This document shows positions 37,454-46,845 of a stretch of DNA of 64,000 nt, one piece after another. The stretch is taken from assembly GCF_024519285.1 (NCBI RefSeq), contig NZ_JAMZCY010000004.1:1-64000 (forward strand). Direction: 5' to 3'. The notes under the pieces were generated by a model. The model had not been told where the DNA came from, made no database searches, and saw only the letters and a program-made list of their open reading frames with translations. The position numbers were made by a program, and so were the translations under genes. This DNA is from Cohnella sp. WQ 127256 (GTDB taxonomy: Bacteria; Bacillota; Bacilli; Paenibacillales; Paenibacillaceae). Every line of letters starts with the position of its first letter. Position 1 is the first letter of the stretch.

Positions 37454-38932
37454 CTATTGGGAATGATTAATTAACTCCCTTGCCTTAGTATGAGCTGCTT
37501 GCCATTGCTTATCATAATCTTGATTTTTCAAATTCTGGTACAACACCTCTTCCAGTCGCTGCGCCGTTTCAACATCAAGCTCCCCTGTTGCAGGTAACGA
37601 TTGACTTGTCTGGAACTTCTCTACCGCTGACTTGGTCGCCAGACTGAAGTATCCATCCGTGCGATCTGCCGGGTAGCCAACCCCTTCGAGGATGTTCTGC
37701 AAATTTGTTACCGCTTCACCCGTAACATCGAACTTGAGAACGCGATCCCGTGGTAACCGCGACGCTTGAAAATAGCTTGGTTGGATCACAACGAAATCCG
37801 GTGTGATTCCCTTCCCATTAACCCAGGTACCATCAGGGAGCAACCATTTGTATACGGTCAGCTTAACAAGACTACCATCCCCAAGCTCACCATTATAGGA
37901 TACCTGCATCGTTCCCTTGCCATATGTAGTCTGACCGATGAGCACCGCATCGGCAGATTGCTGCAACGCTCCCGCCAATATTTCCGCTGCGCTGGCACTG
38001 CCTTTGTCTACAAGCACAACTAGGGGATAATGCTTATTATTTTTAGCTCCGCGCTCAGCGGTATCTACCTTCTGCTTCCCGTCGCGATACTCATACTGCA
38101 CAATCGGTTTGCCCTTCTCCATAAATTGATCCGCCACTTCAATCGCAGACTGAAGAAGTCCTCCCGGATTATCTCGAACGTCGATCACGAGAGCTTTTAG
38201 TCCTTTGGCTTCCATCAGCGCAAGCTCATCAGCAACCTTTACCGCCGTGTCCTCGTTAAATTGATTGATTTTCAGGTGTCCAACACCATCATCCCCAATC
38301 TCGGCAGTTACAGTTTCGCGAGTGATGCGGTCACGGACAAGCTCAAGATCTAGCGGCTGAGTCATACCTTGACGCTGCACCTTAAGCTTAGCCTTCGTCC
38401 CTTTGGGTCCTCTTATCTTGGCAATCGCCTCACTAATCGTTAACCCTTGCAAGCTCTCTCCGTTTACTGAAAGCAATATATCCCTTGGCTGTAATCCTGC
38501 TCTCTCCGCAGGCGAACCACCGATGGGTGCCTCTACCACAATAGCTCCATTTTCCACGCTTAAGTTTGCACCAATTCCAGTAAAGACCCCTTGCAGTGCA
38601 TCACTGAACTTCTCGGCTTCTTCTGAGGATTTATATATGGAGTGGGGATCGTGCAACGATTCCACCATCCCCTGAATCGCACCATCGAGTAGCTTATCCC
38701 GATTCATCGGCTCAATAAAACGACGCCCAATAAGATCAATAGCTTTGTTCAGCTTATCTAACTCATCTTGCTGTAGACCTAATTTAACATGAGATGAAAC
38801 TCTACCCGTTTGTTGTTCATTGGAAGACTTAAAGTCCCAATCGGGGAGCTCGAAATAAGCATACGTTGCCATACTGGCAGCAATAGCTGCAAGCACAATC
38901 ATGGCCACAACGGTGCGACCTCGAAACCACAC
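37454..38932 (-). CDS. ctpB: S41 carboxyl-terminal processing protease CtpB-like
   Basis: 492 residues, GTG start with GAGGAG about ten bases upstream. An N-terminal membrane anchor (about 8-28), PDZ domain (about 110-190, GIGANLSVENGAIVVEAP), S41 serine protease core with nucleophile Ser in VDKGSASAAEI and catalytic Lys in GQTTYGKGTMQ, and a C-terminal peptidoglycan-binding domain (about 405-465). It acts outside the membrane; in Bacillus CtpB cleaves SpoIVFA during sporulation. The same gene order ftsEX-ctpB-minJ is kept in Bacillus. Confidence 0.92.
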   Translation of the reverse strand: MWFRGRTVVAMIVLAAIAASMATYAYFELPDWDFKSSNEQQTGRVSSHVKLGLQQDELDKLNKAIDLIGRRFIEPMNRDKLLDGAIQGMVESLHDPHSIYKSSEEAEKFSDALQGVFTGIGANLSVENGAIVVEAPIGGSPAERAGLQPRDILLSVNGESLQGLTISEAIAKIRGPKGTKAKLKVQRQGMTQPLDLELVRDRITRETVTAEIGDDGVGHLKINQFNEDTAVKVADELALMEAKGLKALVIDVRDNPGGLLQSAIEVADQFMEKGKPIVQYEYRDGKQKVDTAERGAKNNKHYPLVVLVDKGSASAAEILAGALQQSADAVLIGQTTYGKGTMQVSYNGELGDGSLVKLTVYKWLLPDGTWVNGKGITPDFVVIQPSYFQASRLPRDRVLKFDVTGEAVTNLQNILEGVGYPADRTDGYFSLATKSAVEKFQTSQSLPATGELDVETAQRLEEVLYQNLKNQDYDKQWQAAHTKARELINHSQ

Positions 38933-39013
38933 GTAAACCCCACTCCTCGAATTACCGCATATAGTTACAGTATGACAAGCTTATATCACTTATCCTCGTT
39001 TTTAGCTTTGACA

Positions 39014-39057
39014 AGAAAACAGCCGTCGCCCGACGAGTATGTCGGAAGATCGGCTGT
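39014..39057 (-). terminator. terminator after the M23 peptidase gene
   Basis: On the minus strand ACAGCCG (39057-39051) pairs with CGGCTGT (39025-39019), and inside it CCGAC with GTCGG, followed by TTTCTTG. It separates the ftsEX-M23 unit from ctpB. Confidence 0.85.
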
Positions 39058-39068
39058 CCCTCATGCTG

Positions 39069-40238
39069 CTACTTCAAATAAGGCGCAGGATTAACCGGTT
39101 CGGAGTTTTTGCGAACTTCAAAGTGCAAATGATTACCAGTCGATTGACCAGTTGAACCTACCAAACCGATTTTCTGTCCACGCTTGACCGTCTCGCCCTT
39201 CTTCACAAGAATTTGGCTCATATGGCCGTATAGCGTTCCTAACCCACCACCATGCTCGATAATGACGCAGTTTCCGTAACCGCTCCAAGATTGGGCGATC
39301 GTAACCACACCTGACTCCGCAGCGTAGATCGGCGTTCCTTTAGGAGCTGCCATATCCATCCCAGCATGTAGCTTCTTCTTTCCCGTTATCGGATGAGTCC
39401 GATAACCAAAAGGGGATGATAAGCGGTAATCCGACTTCAATGGCATGCCCAGCTTGCCGCCCTTGTAGTAGTCCTTAATCCGGTTTTTCTTAGCAATCAG
39501 TGCTAAAGCTTCCTTCGCGAGCTTCGTGAGCTCTTTTTCGGATTCTTCACTGATTTCTTCCATTTCTTCAATGTCCTTCGCTAGCTTGGACATCATAACT
39601 TCTTTATCGCCTTCTTCTTGCTGAAGCTCAGCCTTATGCTGCTTAGCCTCGGCGTAGAGCTTCTTCACTTCTTCGAGATCCGTCTCCCTTTGCTTTAACA
39701 GCTCGGTGACATCCTCCGTATATTTCTTCTTCTCGTCCAGAATGTTGCGATCCTGTGCCGCAATCGATTCCACGGCATCATAACGATTTAGAAAATCAGA
39801 GAAGCTTGCCGCACTAAGTAAAACATCTAGGAAAGATACGGGCCCAGCCGTGTATGCCATACGAATCCGCGAGGCCATTAATTCATCACGATTATCACGC
39901 TGCTTAATGGCTTCATCAAGCTCTTCCCCTGTTTGATACAGCACTTGTTCTGCTTCCGCTCTCTTGACCTCTGTGTTGTCCAATCTCTTCTGCACGGTTT
40001 CGATTCGAGCCAACAATTTCTCTATGTCTTCCTTGGTAGCTACCTGCTTACCTGTTAGCTCATTAATGGTCTTCTCTGCATATCTTTGATTATGCTCCAC
40101 TCTATCCTTATCCTGCTGAAGCTTCTTCAAGTCCTGATCGATCTTCTCAAGCTGCGATAGAGCTTGTCCGTTATAAGGTTGAGCAATAAGAACAGTAACC
40201 ATCATCATTACGATTAGAAGTAAAGACTTTCTTTTCAC
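39069..40238 (-). CDS. M23 murein endopeptidase with coiled coil (EnvC/CwlO-like partner of FtsEX)
   Basis: 389 residues. Signal peptide (about 1-26, ending NGQALS), two long coiled-coil regions (about 28-120 and 165-255) and a C-terminal LytM/M23 domain (about 270-389). The zinc ligands are present: H and D of HAGMDM and the HLHFE motif, so the domain should be catalytically active, unlike enterobacterial EnvC. It lies 55 bases after ftsX, which fits a hydrolase whose activity is gated by FtsEX across the membrane. It acts on the cell wall during elongation or division. Confidence 0.9.
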   Translation of the reverse strand: MKRKSLLLIVMMMVTVLIAQPYNGQALSQLEKIDQDLKKLQQDKDRVEHNQRYAEKTINELTGKQVATKEDIEKLLARIETVQKRLDNTEVKRAEAEQVLYQTGEELDEAIKQRDNRDELMASRIRMAYTAGPVSFLDVLLSAASFSDFLNRYDAVESIAAQDRNILDEKKKYTEDVTELLKQRETDLEEVKKLYAEAKQHKAELQQEEGDKEVMMSKLAKDIEEMEEISEESEKELTKLAKEALALIAKKNRIKDYYKGGKLGMPLKSDYRLSSPFGYRTHPITGKKKLHAGMDMAAPKGTPIYAAESGVVTIAQSWSGYGNCVIIEHGGGLGTLYGHMSQILVKKGETVKRGQKIGLVGSTGQSTGNHLHFEVRKNSEPVNPAPYLK

Positions 40239-40293
40239 TGTAATCCTCCTTCAGAAACGGACCTGCCGCTTCCAAAAAATCCATTTGTGACCT

Positions 40294-41211
40294 TTAAACC
40301 TTCAAATATCTGCGGACTGAAATCGTACTCCCCCAGACACCAAGAAGTGTCCCAAGTATAATAATCGTTCCTCCAACGAGCGTCCTTACTTCATCTAACG
40401 AGGAGAACTCTAGCATGTATAAGCCTACTGTAGTGCTTGTTGTCCGAACGAGCTGAGAATAACCATATAGAAGAAGTGCCGAACTGATAAACGATCCTCC
40501 AAAGCCAATAATTGCACCCTCTATAAAAAACGGCCAACGGATAAAGCTATTCGTAGCCCCAACCAGCTTCATAATTGAAATTTCACGCCGCCGAGCGAGG
40601 ATTGTAATCTTGATTGTCGTTGAAATCAGGAACATTGCCATGATGGCAAGACCAATAACAATAAAAAATCCGATATTACGTACAGCGTTCGTAATACTGA
40701 ACAGCTTCTCTATCGCATCTTTCCCGTACTTCACTTTGTCGATCGGAGCTGACGGGTCATTTAAGTTAATCGCTGAGATTTGCTTAGCGACGTATGCGAT
40801 ATTTTGCGGGTCGAAGGCTTCAACCTCAAAGGCATCCGGTAAAGGATTATTCTCATTCTCATAACCATCTAGCGCTTCCTTGCCTTCTTCTCCCATACTA
40901 TCTCGGAACCGCTGCAAGCCTTCAGCCTTAGGGATGTAAGTAACCGACTTTACCTCGGGAATCCGTTTAATTGTTCGTTCAATCTCTTCCGCTTTCCCCT
41001 TCTCTATATCGAGCTGGAGATAGACATTGATTTGAACCTGACTATCCAACTGATCCGCGAGCTTGTTAACGTTAAGAGCTAGCAGCATAAATACTCCGAG
41101 AATAAATAAGGAGACTGCGATGGAGCTCATCGAGGCGAATGTCATCCACCCGTTACGACCCACATTTTTAACACCTTCACGGAAATGACGGAGGAGGGTA
41201 CTAAATTTCAT
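40294..41211 (-). CDS. ftsX: cell division protein FtsX
   Basis: 305 residues from the ATG at 41211 ([27 protein letters not shown], the usual FtsX start); the frame stays open to 41238 but overlaps ftsE needlessly. Four membrane helices with an extracellular domain (about 60-165) between the first two, and a FtsX/MacB permease domain at the C-terminus. It forms the FtsEX complex that transmits ATP-driven changes to a wall hydrolase, here probably the M23 protein encoded next. It overlaps ftsE by 11 bases. Confidence 0.95.
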   Translation of the reverse strand: MKFSTLLRHFREGVKNVGRNGWMTFASMSSIAVSLFILGVFMLLALNVNKLADQLDSQVQINVYLQLDIEKGKAEEIERTIKRIPEVKSVTYIPKAEGLQRFRDSMGEEGKEALDGYENENNPLPDAFEVEAFDPQNIAYVAKQISAINLNDPSAPIDKVKYGKDAIEKLFSITNAVRNIGFFIVIGLAIMAMFLISTTIKITILARRREISIMKLVGATNSFIRWPFFIEGAIIGFGGSFISSALLLYGYSQLVRTTSTTVGLYMLEFSSLDEVRTLVGGTIIILGTLLGVWGSTISVRRYLKV

Positions 41212-41887
41212 AGCCATACTCCCCTCTCTGCTGATCACGAACGATACTGCCCCGTTCGATAGCGATCACTCGCTTACGCAGAGTATTCACGATTTCTTTG
41301 TTGTGGGTGGCCATTACGATTGTCGTACCACGGAAGTTAATTTCTTCAAGCAAATTCATGATGCCCCATGATGTTTCTGGGTCCAAATTCCCTGTTGGTT
41401 CATCCGCAACAATGACAGCAGGATTGTTAACGATAGCACGAGCAATAGCTACGCGTTGTTGCTCTCCTCCAGAGAGTTGGGCAGGCAAGCTGCTTGCCTT
41501 ATGCTTTAAGCCGACAAGCTCCAACACTTCCATCGTACGACGCCTTATTAAGCGACGTGGTGTTTCGATGACTTCCATGGCAAATGCGACATTGTCGAAT
41601 GCCGATAGCTTAGGTAATAGCTTATAGTCTTGAAAGATAACTCCGATATTACGACGTACATACGGAATTTTGCGATGCTTCAGCTTGCCTATATTGAAAC
41701 CATTAACGGAAATTTGTCCTTTGGTCGGTACTTCTTCACGGTAGATTAACTTCATGAACGTAGATTTACCTGCACCAGATGGACCCACTATGTATACGAA
41801 CTCATTACGATCAATTACGACGTTCACGCCTTGCAAAGCGGTTGTACCATCAGCATAGGTCTTCCAAATATCCTGCATTTCAATCAC
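41201..41887 (-). CDS. ftsE: cell division ATP-binding protein FtsE
   Basis: 228 residues, GTG start after AGGAAGTG. Walker [11 protein letters not shown]-loop IFQDYKLLP, signature LSGGEQQR and Walker [13 protein letters not shown] followed by the H-loop MATHN. It is the cytoplasmic ATPase of FtsEX. First gene of the ftsE-ftsX-M23 unit. The gap 41888-42132 between it and the divergent vanW-type gene is A/T-rich; no definite promoter was assigned. Confidence 0.95.
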   Translation of the reverse strand: MIEMQDIWKTYADGTTALQGVNVVIDRNEFVYIVGPSGAGKSTFMKLIYREEVPTKGQISVNGFNIGKLKHRKIPYVRRNIGVIFQDYKLLPKLSAFDNVAFAMEVIETPRRLIRRRTMEVLELVGLKHKASSLPAQLSGGEQQRVAIARAIVNNPAVIVADEPTGNLDPETSWGIMNLLEEINFRGTTIVMATHNKEIVNTLRKRVIAIERGSIVRDQQRGEYGYEI

Positions 41888-42132
41888 GGTATCACTTCCT
41901 GTTAAGATTCAGACTTTAGTTACTTCGACATCATGCATGATAATCCTCTCCATGTCGATGATCTGTTCGGGAAATATGTCGATTCTTAGCCTGTAAAGCT
42001 AGGCTAGGCTTGCCCTTTAGGTATTTTTTAAGAATTTTTTAATTTTTGATGAAAACGAACTGCAAAAATTGAAGTATAACTATTTAGAAATATTTGTAAC
42101 TTAGAGATAACGAACTGGAGATGAATTCCCGA

Positions 42133-43659
42133 ATGAAAAAGGGTTGGTTAATCACGGTCCTTCTAGCTCTTGTAGTCGTAGGAGTCGGGGCTGGTGGAGC
42201 AATGAGTTACGGTAGTGATGATACACTCCCCGAGGACTTCAAGGTCGGTGATTTACATGTTGGGGGTCAATCTCCAACCGATGCATTAAAGAAGATTCAG
42301 CAGCGTGTAGATGATGCTGAGAATATCAAGGTGACCGTTCAGGGGTTAGATGCTTCTGCTACGGACGTTCTATCTGATCCTACATGGACACTGAAGCAAC
42401 TCGGCATGAAGGTTGATGCTTCAATTGCTTTGAAGGCAATTCAAGATTATGAGGATGCCTCTTGGTGGGATCGTGCAATGCTGCGATATCGTAGTAACAT
42501 ACAAACGAACTATGAGTATACGGTGACCTGGGATGACCAAATGTTGCGAAAGGAAGTCACTGCGTCATTAAACTCTTCTACGGGGACAACCGCTAAAGAA
42601 GCTACCCGAACCATTAATGATAACGATGAAGTCGTCTACACATCTGAAGTAGTAGGTACGAACCTCGATCTTCCTTCGCTGCTCGCTACGATAAAATCAT
42701 TTGAACCTAAGAGCTTGACCAGCGAAAACAACAAGGAATCCAATGGCTCGGGGCAATCTACACCTGAAATGTCTGGGGCGCCCCATACTATTGAACTCCC
42801 TCTAATTAGGACTGTTCCAGAAGTGACATTAGCCTCATTAAAAAATGAAGGTATCGATCGTAAGATTATCGAATTCACAACTTCCTTCGCCACAAGTGCT
42901 GAAGGGCGTTCCCATAACGTAACGGTTGCCGCCCAAGCGTTAAACGAGACGTTACTCATGCCGGACGAAATATTCGAATATGGAAAAATTGTCGCCAAGG
43001 CGGAAAAAGAGTACGGCTATAAAGAGGCACCCGTTATTCTAAAGGGGAAGTTAGTTCCCGGGATGGGCGGTGGGATTTGCCAGGTATCCAGCACGCTGTA
43101 TAATGCAGCTTTGTTGACGGGGTTGGACATCATCGAGCGGCGCAACCATTCTCTCGTCGTCAGTTATTTGCCCAAGGGGCTGGACGCGACCTTTGCGGAT
43201 GGTTTCGTGAACTTCAAGTTTCGCAACTCCACGGGCAAGCAATTATTAATTCGTACTGTCGTAAAGGACAAAACCTTAACTGTGAAGCTTTTTGGGACGA
43301 TGCCGGGCAATATCACTTACCAGACGGAATCCGTGCAGGTGAAGGTCAATCCTCCGAAAATCGTCTATGTCGCCGATGAGAACATTACGCTAGGTAAACA
43401 GAAATCCCTGCAGAAAGGCGATTCAGGCTATGTGGTCGAATCCTTCTTGATTAAGAAGATAGACGGAGAATTCGCCGAACGGAAGAAGCTCTCCAAGGAT
43501 ACCTACCGCACACAGGATTCCTTGATCGCGGTAAACCCTAGTGATCCGAGGCTACTCCCTGAGGGCACTACGCCGGTTCCTGGGGTAAAGCCGGGGACAA
43601 CGAAGGAGCCAAGCAAGACTCCCGCTCCAAGCGGCGAGGAGATCGTTGAGCCGGTGTAA
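42133..43659 (+). CDS. VanW-family protein with G5 domain
   Basis: 508 residues from the ATG at 42133 (GGAGATGA eight bases upstream; an ATG at 42121 abuts GGAG). N-terminal membrane anchor (about 6-28), two peptidoglycan-binding-4-like repeats (about 40-210), a VanW domain (about 255-385; GKLVPGMGGGICQVSSTLYNAA is its signature), a G5-like stretch (about 395-455) and a Thr/Pro-rich tail. It is a surface protein; the function of VanW is unknown though it occurs in some vancomycin clusters. No van resistance genes are near. Base composition rises visibly within the 3' third of the gene. Confidence 0.9.
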   Translation: MKKGWLITVLLALVVVGVGAGGAMSYGSDDTLPEDFKVGDLHVGGQSPTDALKKIQQRVDDAENIKVTVQGLDASATDVLSDPTWTLKQLGMKVDASIALKAIQDYEDASWWDRAMLRYRSNIQTNYEYTVTWDDQMLRKEVTASLNSSTGTTAKEATRTINDNDEVVYTSEVVGTNLDLPSLLATIKSFEPKSLTSENNKESNGSGQSTPEMSGAPHTIELPLIRTVPEVTLASLKNEGIDRKIIEFTTSFATSAEGRSHNVTVAAQALNETLLMPDEIFEYGKIVAKAEKEYGYKEAPVILKGKLVPGMGGGICQVSSTLYNAALLTGLDIIERRNHSLVVSYLPKGLDATFADGFVNFKFRNSTGKQLLIRTVVKDKTLTVKLFGTMPGNITYQTESVQVKVNPPKIVYVADENITLGKQKSLQKGDSGYVVESFLIKKIDGEFAERKKLSKDTYRTQDSLIAVNPSDPRLLPEGTTPVPGVKPGTTKEPSKTPAPSGEEIVEPV

Positions 43660-43669
43660 GAGGAAGAAA

Positions 43670-43699
43670 GGAGGACAGCGTCAACAGACGCTGTCCTCC
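43670..43699 (-). terminator. terminator after the GH106-like gene
   Basis: A perfect 13-bp stem (GGAGGACAGCGTC, 43670-43682, with 43687-43699) and a four-base loop. On the minus strand it is followed by TTTCTTCCTC. It may serve both convergent genes. Confidence 0.8.
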
Positions 43700-43776
43700 C
43701 CCTCGATTCGGCGGTGATACTTTCGATCGGCACCTTTATTCCCTATGCCAAGGACTTAAACGGTTGTTCCTTCTGC

Positions 43777-46700
43777 CTAATCTCGGATTTCCCGCAATAT
43801 TTCTAACACAGGGCTATGGCCGGTTCCGAAAGGCACGAACCCGTAACGTTCCCTCCACATGACTTCCGGATGCGCGTACCCAGTCAACGCGTCTTCCCAT
43901 CCCCGTCTCCCCTTGAAAGTGCTGGGCCCGACAAAGAAGGGGTCCCCCATATAGTGGTGGTGCGGCCCTAACAGGTTGCGCAGCGTTCCCGTCAAATGAA
44001 ACGTTATCGTGTTGACGCCAACTTTCATTGTGTCCGAGAGATCCCATTCATACGGTTCCCACGCGATTCGCCCGGCGTTCATACCGTTCACGTCGACGCG
44101 AATGACGCACGATGCGGGCTCCATGAGTCGCAAGATCGCGCGTTTGCCCGAACCGTCCCACATGAATTCTTTTTCCAATGACACAGTTCCCTGAAAAAAG
44201 TGCAAGCCTTGGGAGGTTAACTCTTCGATCAGGTATTCGGTACTTTGGCTTCTTATCACAAACGTCTTCGCCGATACTTCAACAATGCCTTTCGGACTTG
44301 AATAGGCCGTCACAGTATTCTCCGCAGCCGTTTCGAAATAACCCAGCAAATACATGCTCTCTAATTCAGTTTTATGGACAAACCGGTTTCTCTCCGTCTC
44401 GAACGCGCCAGCATCGTCCAGATAACGGTGCTCCATCCTCCCTTCGAACGGTCTTCGGACGACGATACTATTCCTTCCGCAACGAACGTACGGGCTGATC
44501 TCGATCTTCTCGATCGACGGGTCGAGCCATTCTCCGCCCATCCGTCCAGAAATCGCTTGGCCGTTAACGGAAAGACTGCAGGACCGCAATTCCTCGCCCG
44601 CCAAGAACAGTGCTTGCTTCGGTTCGTAATCGGATTGAACCGCAAAGGAAAACTCCATTTCGATATCGAGTCGTTCTCTTCGGGCGGCAAGAAGTTCTTG
44701 TAAATGCAGCACGTCGTAGGGATCGCTCCACGCCTCTTCCCCGGCTATTCGATACCGGCATCGATCCAGTGTCAGCGCGTTCATATACTGTTTAGCCAAT
44801 CTCCAAGTTCCTCCAAGCTCGAACGAACTTCGGAGAAATTCGGGCTTCCGGTTCGTTGCAGGCATGGCAAGCGCTTCTCGCTTCCTTCTAGCAATGAACA
44901 ATACAGATTCTCCCGGTCTCAATGTGAAGGTGTGCAGCGTCCTTCCTTCTTCCATCGTCACAGAACAATTTATCCGTTCGCCCGAAATAGCATCCACCGT
45001 CCACACTTCGTATGCTCCATCCCATGAAAGAGACATATTTCGGTACGCGTTATCCCTTTGCGAATGAAAAAGAAAGAGCGTTTCTTCGTGTTCCGCCATG
45101 CGATGATGGGCTATCACATCTTTTACTTGTCGTCCTCTGGCGTCCGCAAGCCGATAAGTTGACGGCACACCCGCAAGCGCGCGCTCGAATGTTTTGTACG
45201 TCGGCATCATCTGCTCGACATGCTCATCGCACCATTCTTGCATCTCCTTCGATGTTACACCCTCGATGCACTTAGGGTAATCCCCCGCGCTAATGACTTT
45301 GCCTCCTTGCGCGGCGAAACGTTTCAGAAGCTCGAAGGTACTCTTTTCCAATGAAAATAATGCAGGCAAAATCACGAGACCGTAACGGCTCTCTCCCAGC
45401 TTCAACCAGCCTTGTTCCACCACGCCGTACTTGCTTAGCAGCATCTCGTCTCCGTAGTCGAACTCCCGCTGCATGTCCAACAGCAATTGCGATAGGTCTC
45501 CGAACCGCCGATCGAGTTCCCGCACGGAATGAAGACGATCGGGATCATATAGGCACCATGCACTGGAGATCGGGTGAATGATCAGAATATTCGCCGCAGC
45601 CGTCCCCGAAGTCAGCGCATTTTGGCGGTTCGTTACATATTGATTAAACAGATCAAAATCACGCCACCAGGGCTGATGCCAGGAAAGAGACGGCGGGTAG
45701 TCTCTTTTGCGCGCTCCCCGCAATGAGTACGAGGCTAAATGCTGGCATTGCACATTAACTCCCAACGCCAATTGCCAATCGGTGATCCATTTCAGATCCT
45801 TGAAATCCGCTCCCCAGCCACTGCAACCGAACGTTTCCGCCAACACCTGCTTCCTTCCCAACTGGCGTGCCACGCTGGCAGCCTGTTTGATCAAGACGGG
45901 ACGGGTCAGCCGCAAGCCGAGGTGATCGATACCCGGCATCTGCATCCATTCGTAATGAGGCATCGCCGCACCGATCTGCGAGATTTGGAAAGAGAGCGTA
46001 TCCTCGGCGGCCATATGCCCCGTAAAGCACAAACCGTTCTTCTCGCACCATAAGCCGATCTGAGCGGTGAAGGAAGATACAAATTGCCGCGTGACCGCAT
46101 GCCAGTAATCGTGCTTCGCTTTCGTTGATCCTTCCTGATCAAACCAAAGAGCCGGGAGAATCGATAATAAGCCATATCCCCGAACGGCCTCAAAGGTCGC
46201 GGCCAACGCCGGGGACCACGGCCATTTTCCAACGGCGTACTGGGGCTCATCGGTAAACACGCCCCGAATCGTCCGCCCGAACTCTTGCCCGAAGCGTTCC
46301 TTGTACTTCTCATGAGTATGTCCGATAAAACAGGCCACCGCATCGGGATCCAGCAGATCGGTATAGTACGGATTCGTGTCGTAATAAACATGAAGAACTT
46401 GCGATTGCTCGTTTACGCCGGTCTCCATGGGGATCTGCTGCCATCGGCCATCAGTTGCATCCCAGATATAGCAGGCAAGACTTCGGTCCGTGAGTTGAAG
46501 CCGCTCGGAGTCGACCGCTTCATGGCATAACCACTTTTGCTGATATCGCTCTCCTTCACTAGGTACCTTGCCTCCGCAAAATCCGCTAGGCCATGCATCC
46601 TCGTCATATAGCCAAATTTCCATATCCATCCGCTTGGCTTCCTCGATCGCCGATTCGACCGCGTCCATCCATTCTTCTCCCATATACGGCGTTTGCAGCC

Positions 46701-46845
46701 CACCTCTGGCGTGAATGAATACCCCGTGAATGCCCACCGTCTTGAATTCGCGTAGTTGCCGTGCGATTTCCGTCTTGTCCAACTTATCGTTCCATGACCA
46801 GAACGACAGATTCCCTCTCGTCCAAATCCGGTTACTCGCGATCAT
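43777..46845 (-). CDS. GH106-like alpha-L-rhamnosidase family protein (cytoplasmic)
   Basis: 1022 residues, no signal peptide. The N-terminal barrel has the block VGIHGVFIHARGGLQTPYMG (about 37-56), then EIWLYDEDAWPSG, GVFTDEPQY and LAETFGCSGWG, which match the large glycosidase family of PF17132 (GH106 alpha-L-rhamnosidases and relatives). Conserved acidic residues in YDEDAWPSG and TDEPQY are candidates for catalysis. C-terminal beta-sandwich domains follow (about 650-1010). The ATG overlaps the upstream DUF4838 gene by 14 bases, so they are coupled. Substrate is probably a rhamnosyl or related deoxysugar linkage from imported oligomers; exact specificity is unknown. Last gene of the locus. 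Confidence 0.82.
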   Translation of the reverse strand: MIASNRIWTRGNLSFWSWNDKLDKTEIARQLREFKTVGIHGVFIHARGGLQTPYMGEEWMDAVESAIEEAKRMDMEIWLYDEDAWPSGFCGGKVPSEGERYQQKWLCHEAVDSERLQLTDRSLACYIWDATDGRWQQIPMETGVNEQSQVLHVYYDTNPYYTDLLDPDAVACFIGHTHEKYKERFGQEFGRTIRGVFTDEPQYAVGKWPWSPALAATFEAVRGYGLLSILPALWFDQEGSTKAKHDYWHAVTRQFVSSFTAQIGLWCEKNGLCFTGHMAAEDTLSFQISQIGAAMPHYEWMQMPGIDHLGLRLTRPVLIKQAASVARQLGRKQVLAETFGCSGWGADFKDLKWITDWQLALGVNVQCQHLASYSLRGARKRDYPPSLSWHQPWWRDFDLFNQYVTNRQNALTSGTAAANILIIHPISSAWCLYDPDRLHSVRELDRRFGDLSQLLLDMQREFDYGDEMLLSKYGVVEQGWLKLGESRYGLVILPALFSLEKSTFELLKRFAAQGGKVISAGDYPKCIEGVTSKEMQEWCDEHVEQMMPTYKTFERALAGVPSTYRLADARGRQVKDVIAHHRMAEHEETLFLFHSQRDNAYRNMSLSWDGAYEVWTVDAISGERINCSVTMEEGRTLHTFTLRPGESVLFIARRKREALAMPATNRKPEFLRSSFELGGTWRLAKQYMNALTLDRCRYRIAGEEAWSDPYDVLHLQELLAARRERLDIEMEFSFAVQSDYEPKQALFLAGEELRSCSLSVNGQAISGRMGGEWLDPSIEKIEISPYVRCGRNSIVVRRPFEGRMEHRYLDDAGAFETERNRFVHKTELESMYLLGYFETAAENTVTAYSSPKGIVEVSAKTFVIRSQSTEYLIEELTSQGLHFFQGTVSLEKEFMWDGSGKRAILRLMEPASCVIRVDVNGMNAGRIAWEPYEWDLSDTMKVGVNTITFHLTGTLRNLLGPHHHYMGDPFFVGPSTFKGRRGWEDALTGYAHPEVMWRERYGFVPFGTGHSPVLEILREIRD

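Noticed and set aside
42055..42116. Repeated AACGAACTG upstream of the VanW gene
   Set aside because: Two copies about 50 bases apart could be a regulator site, but nothing links them to a known factor and short repeats arise by chance in A/T-rich DNA.
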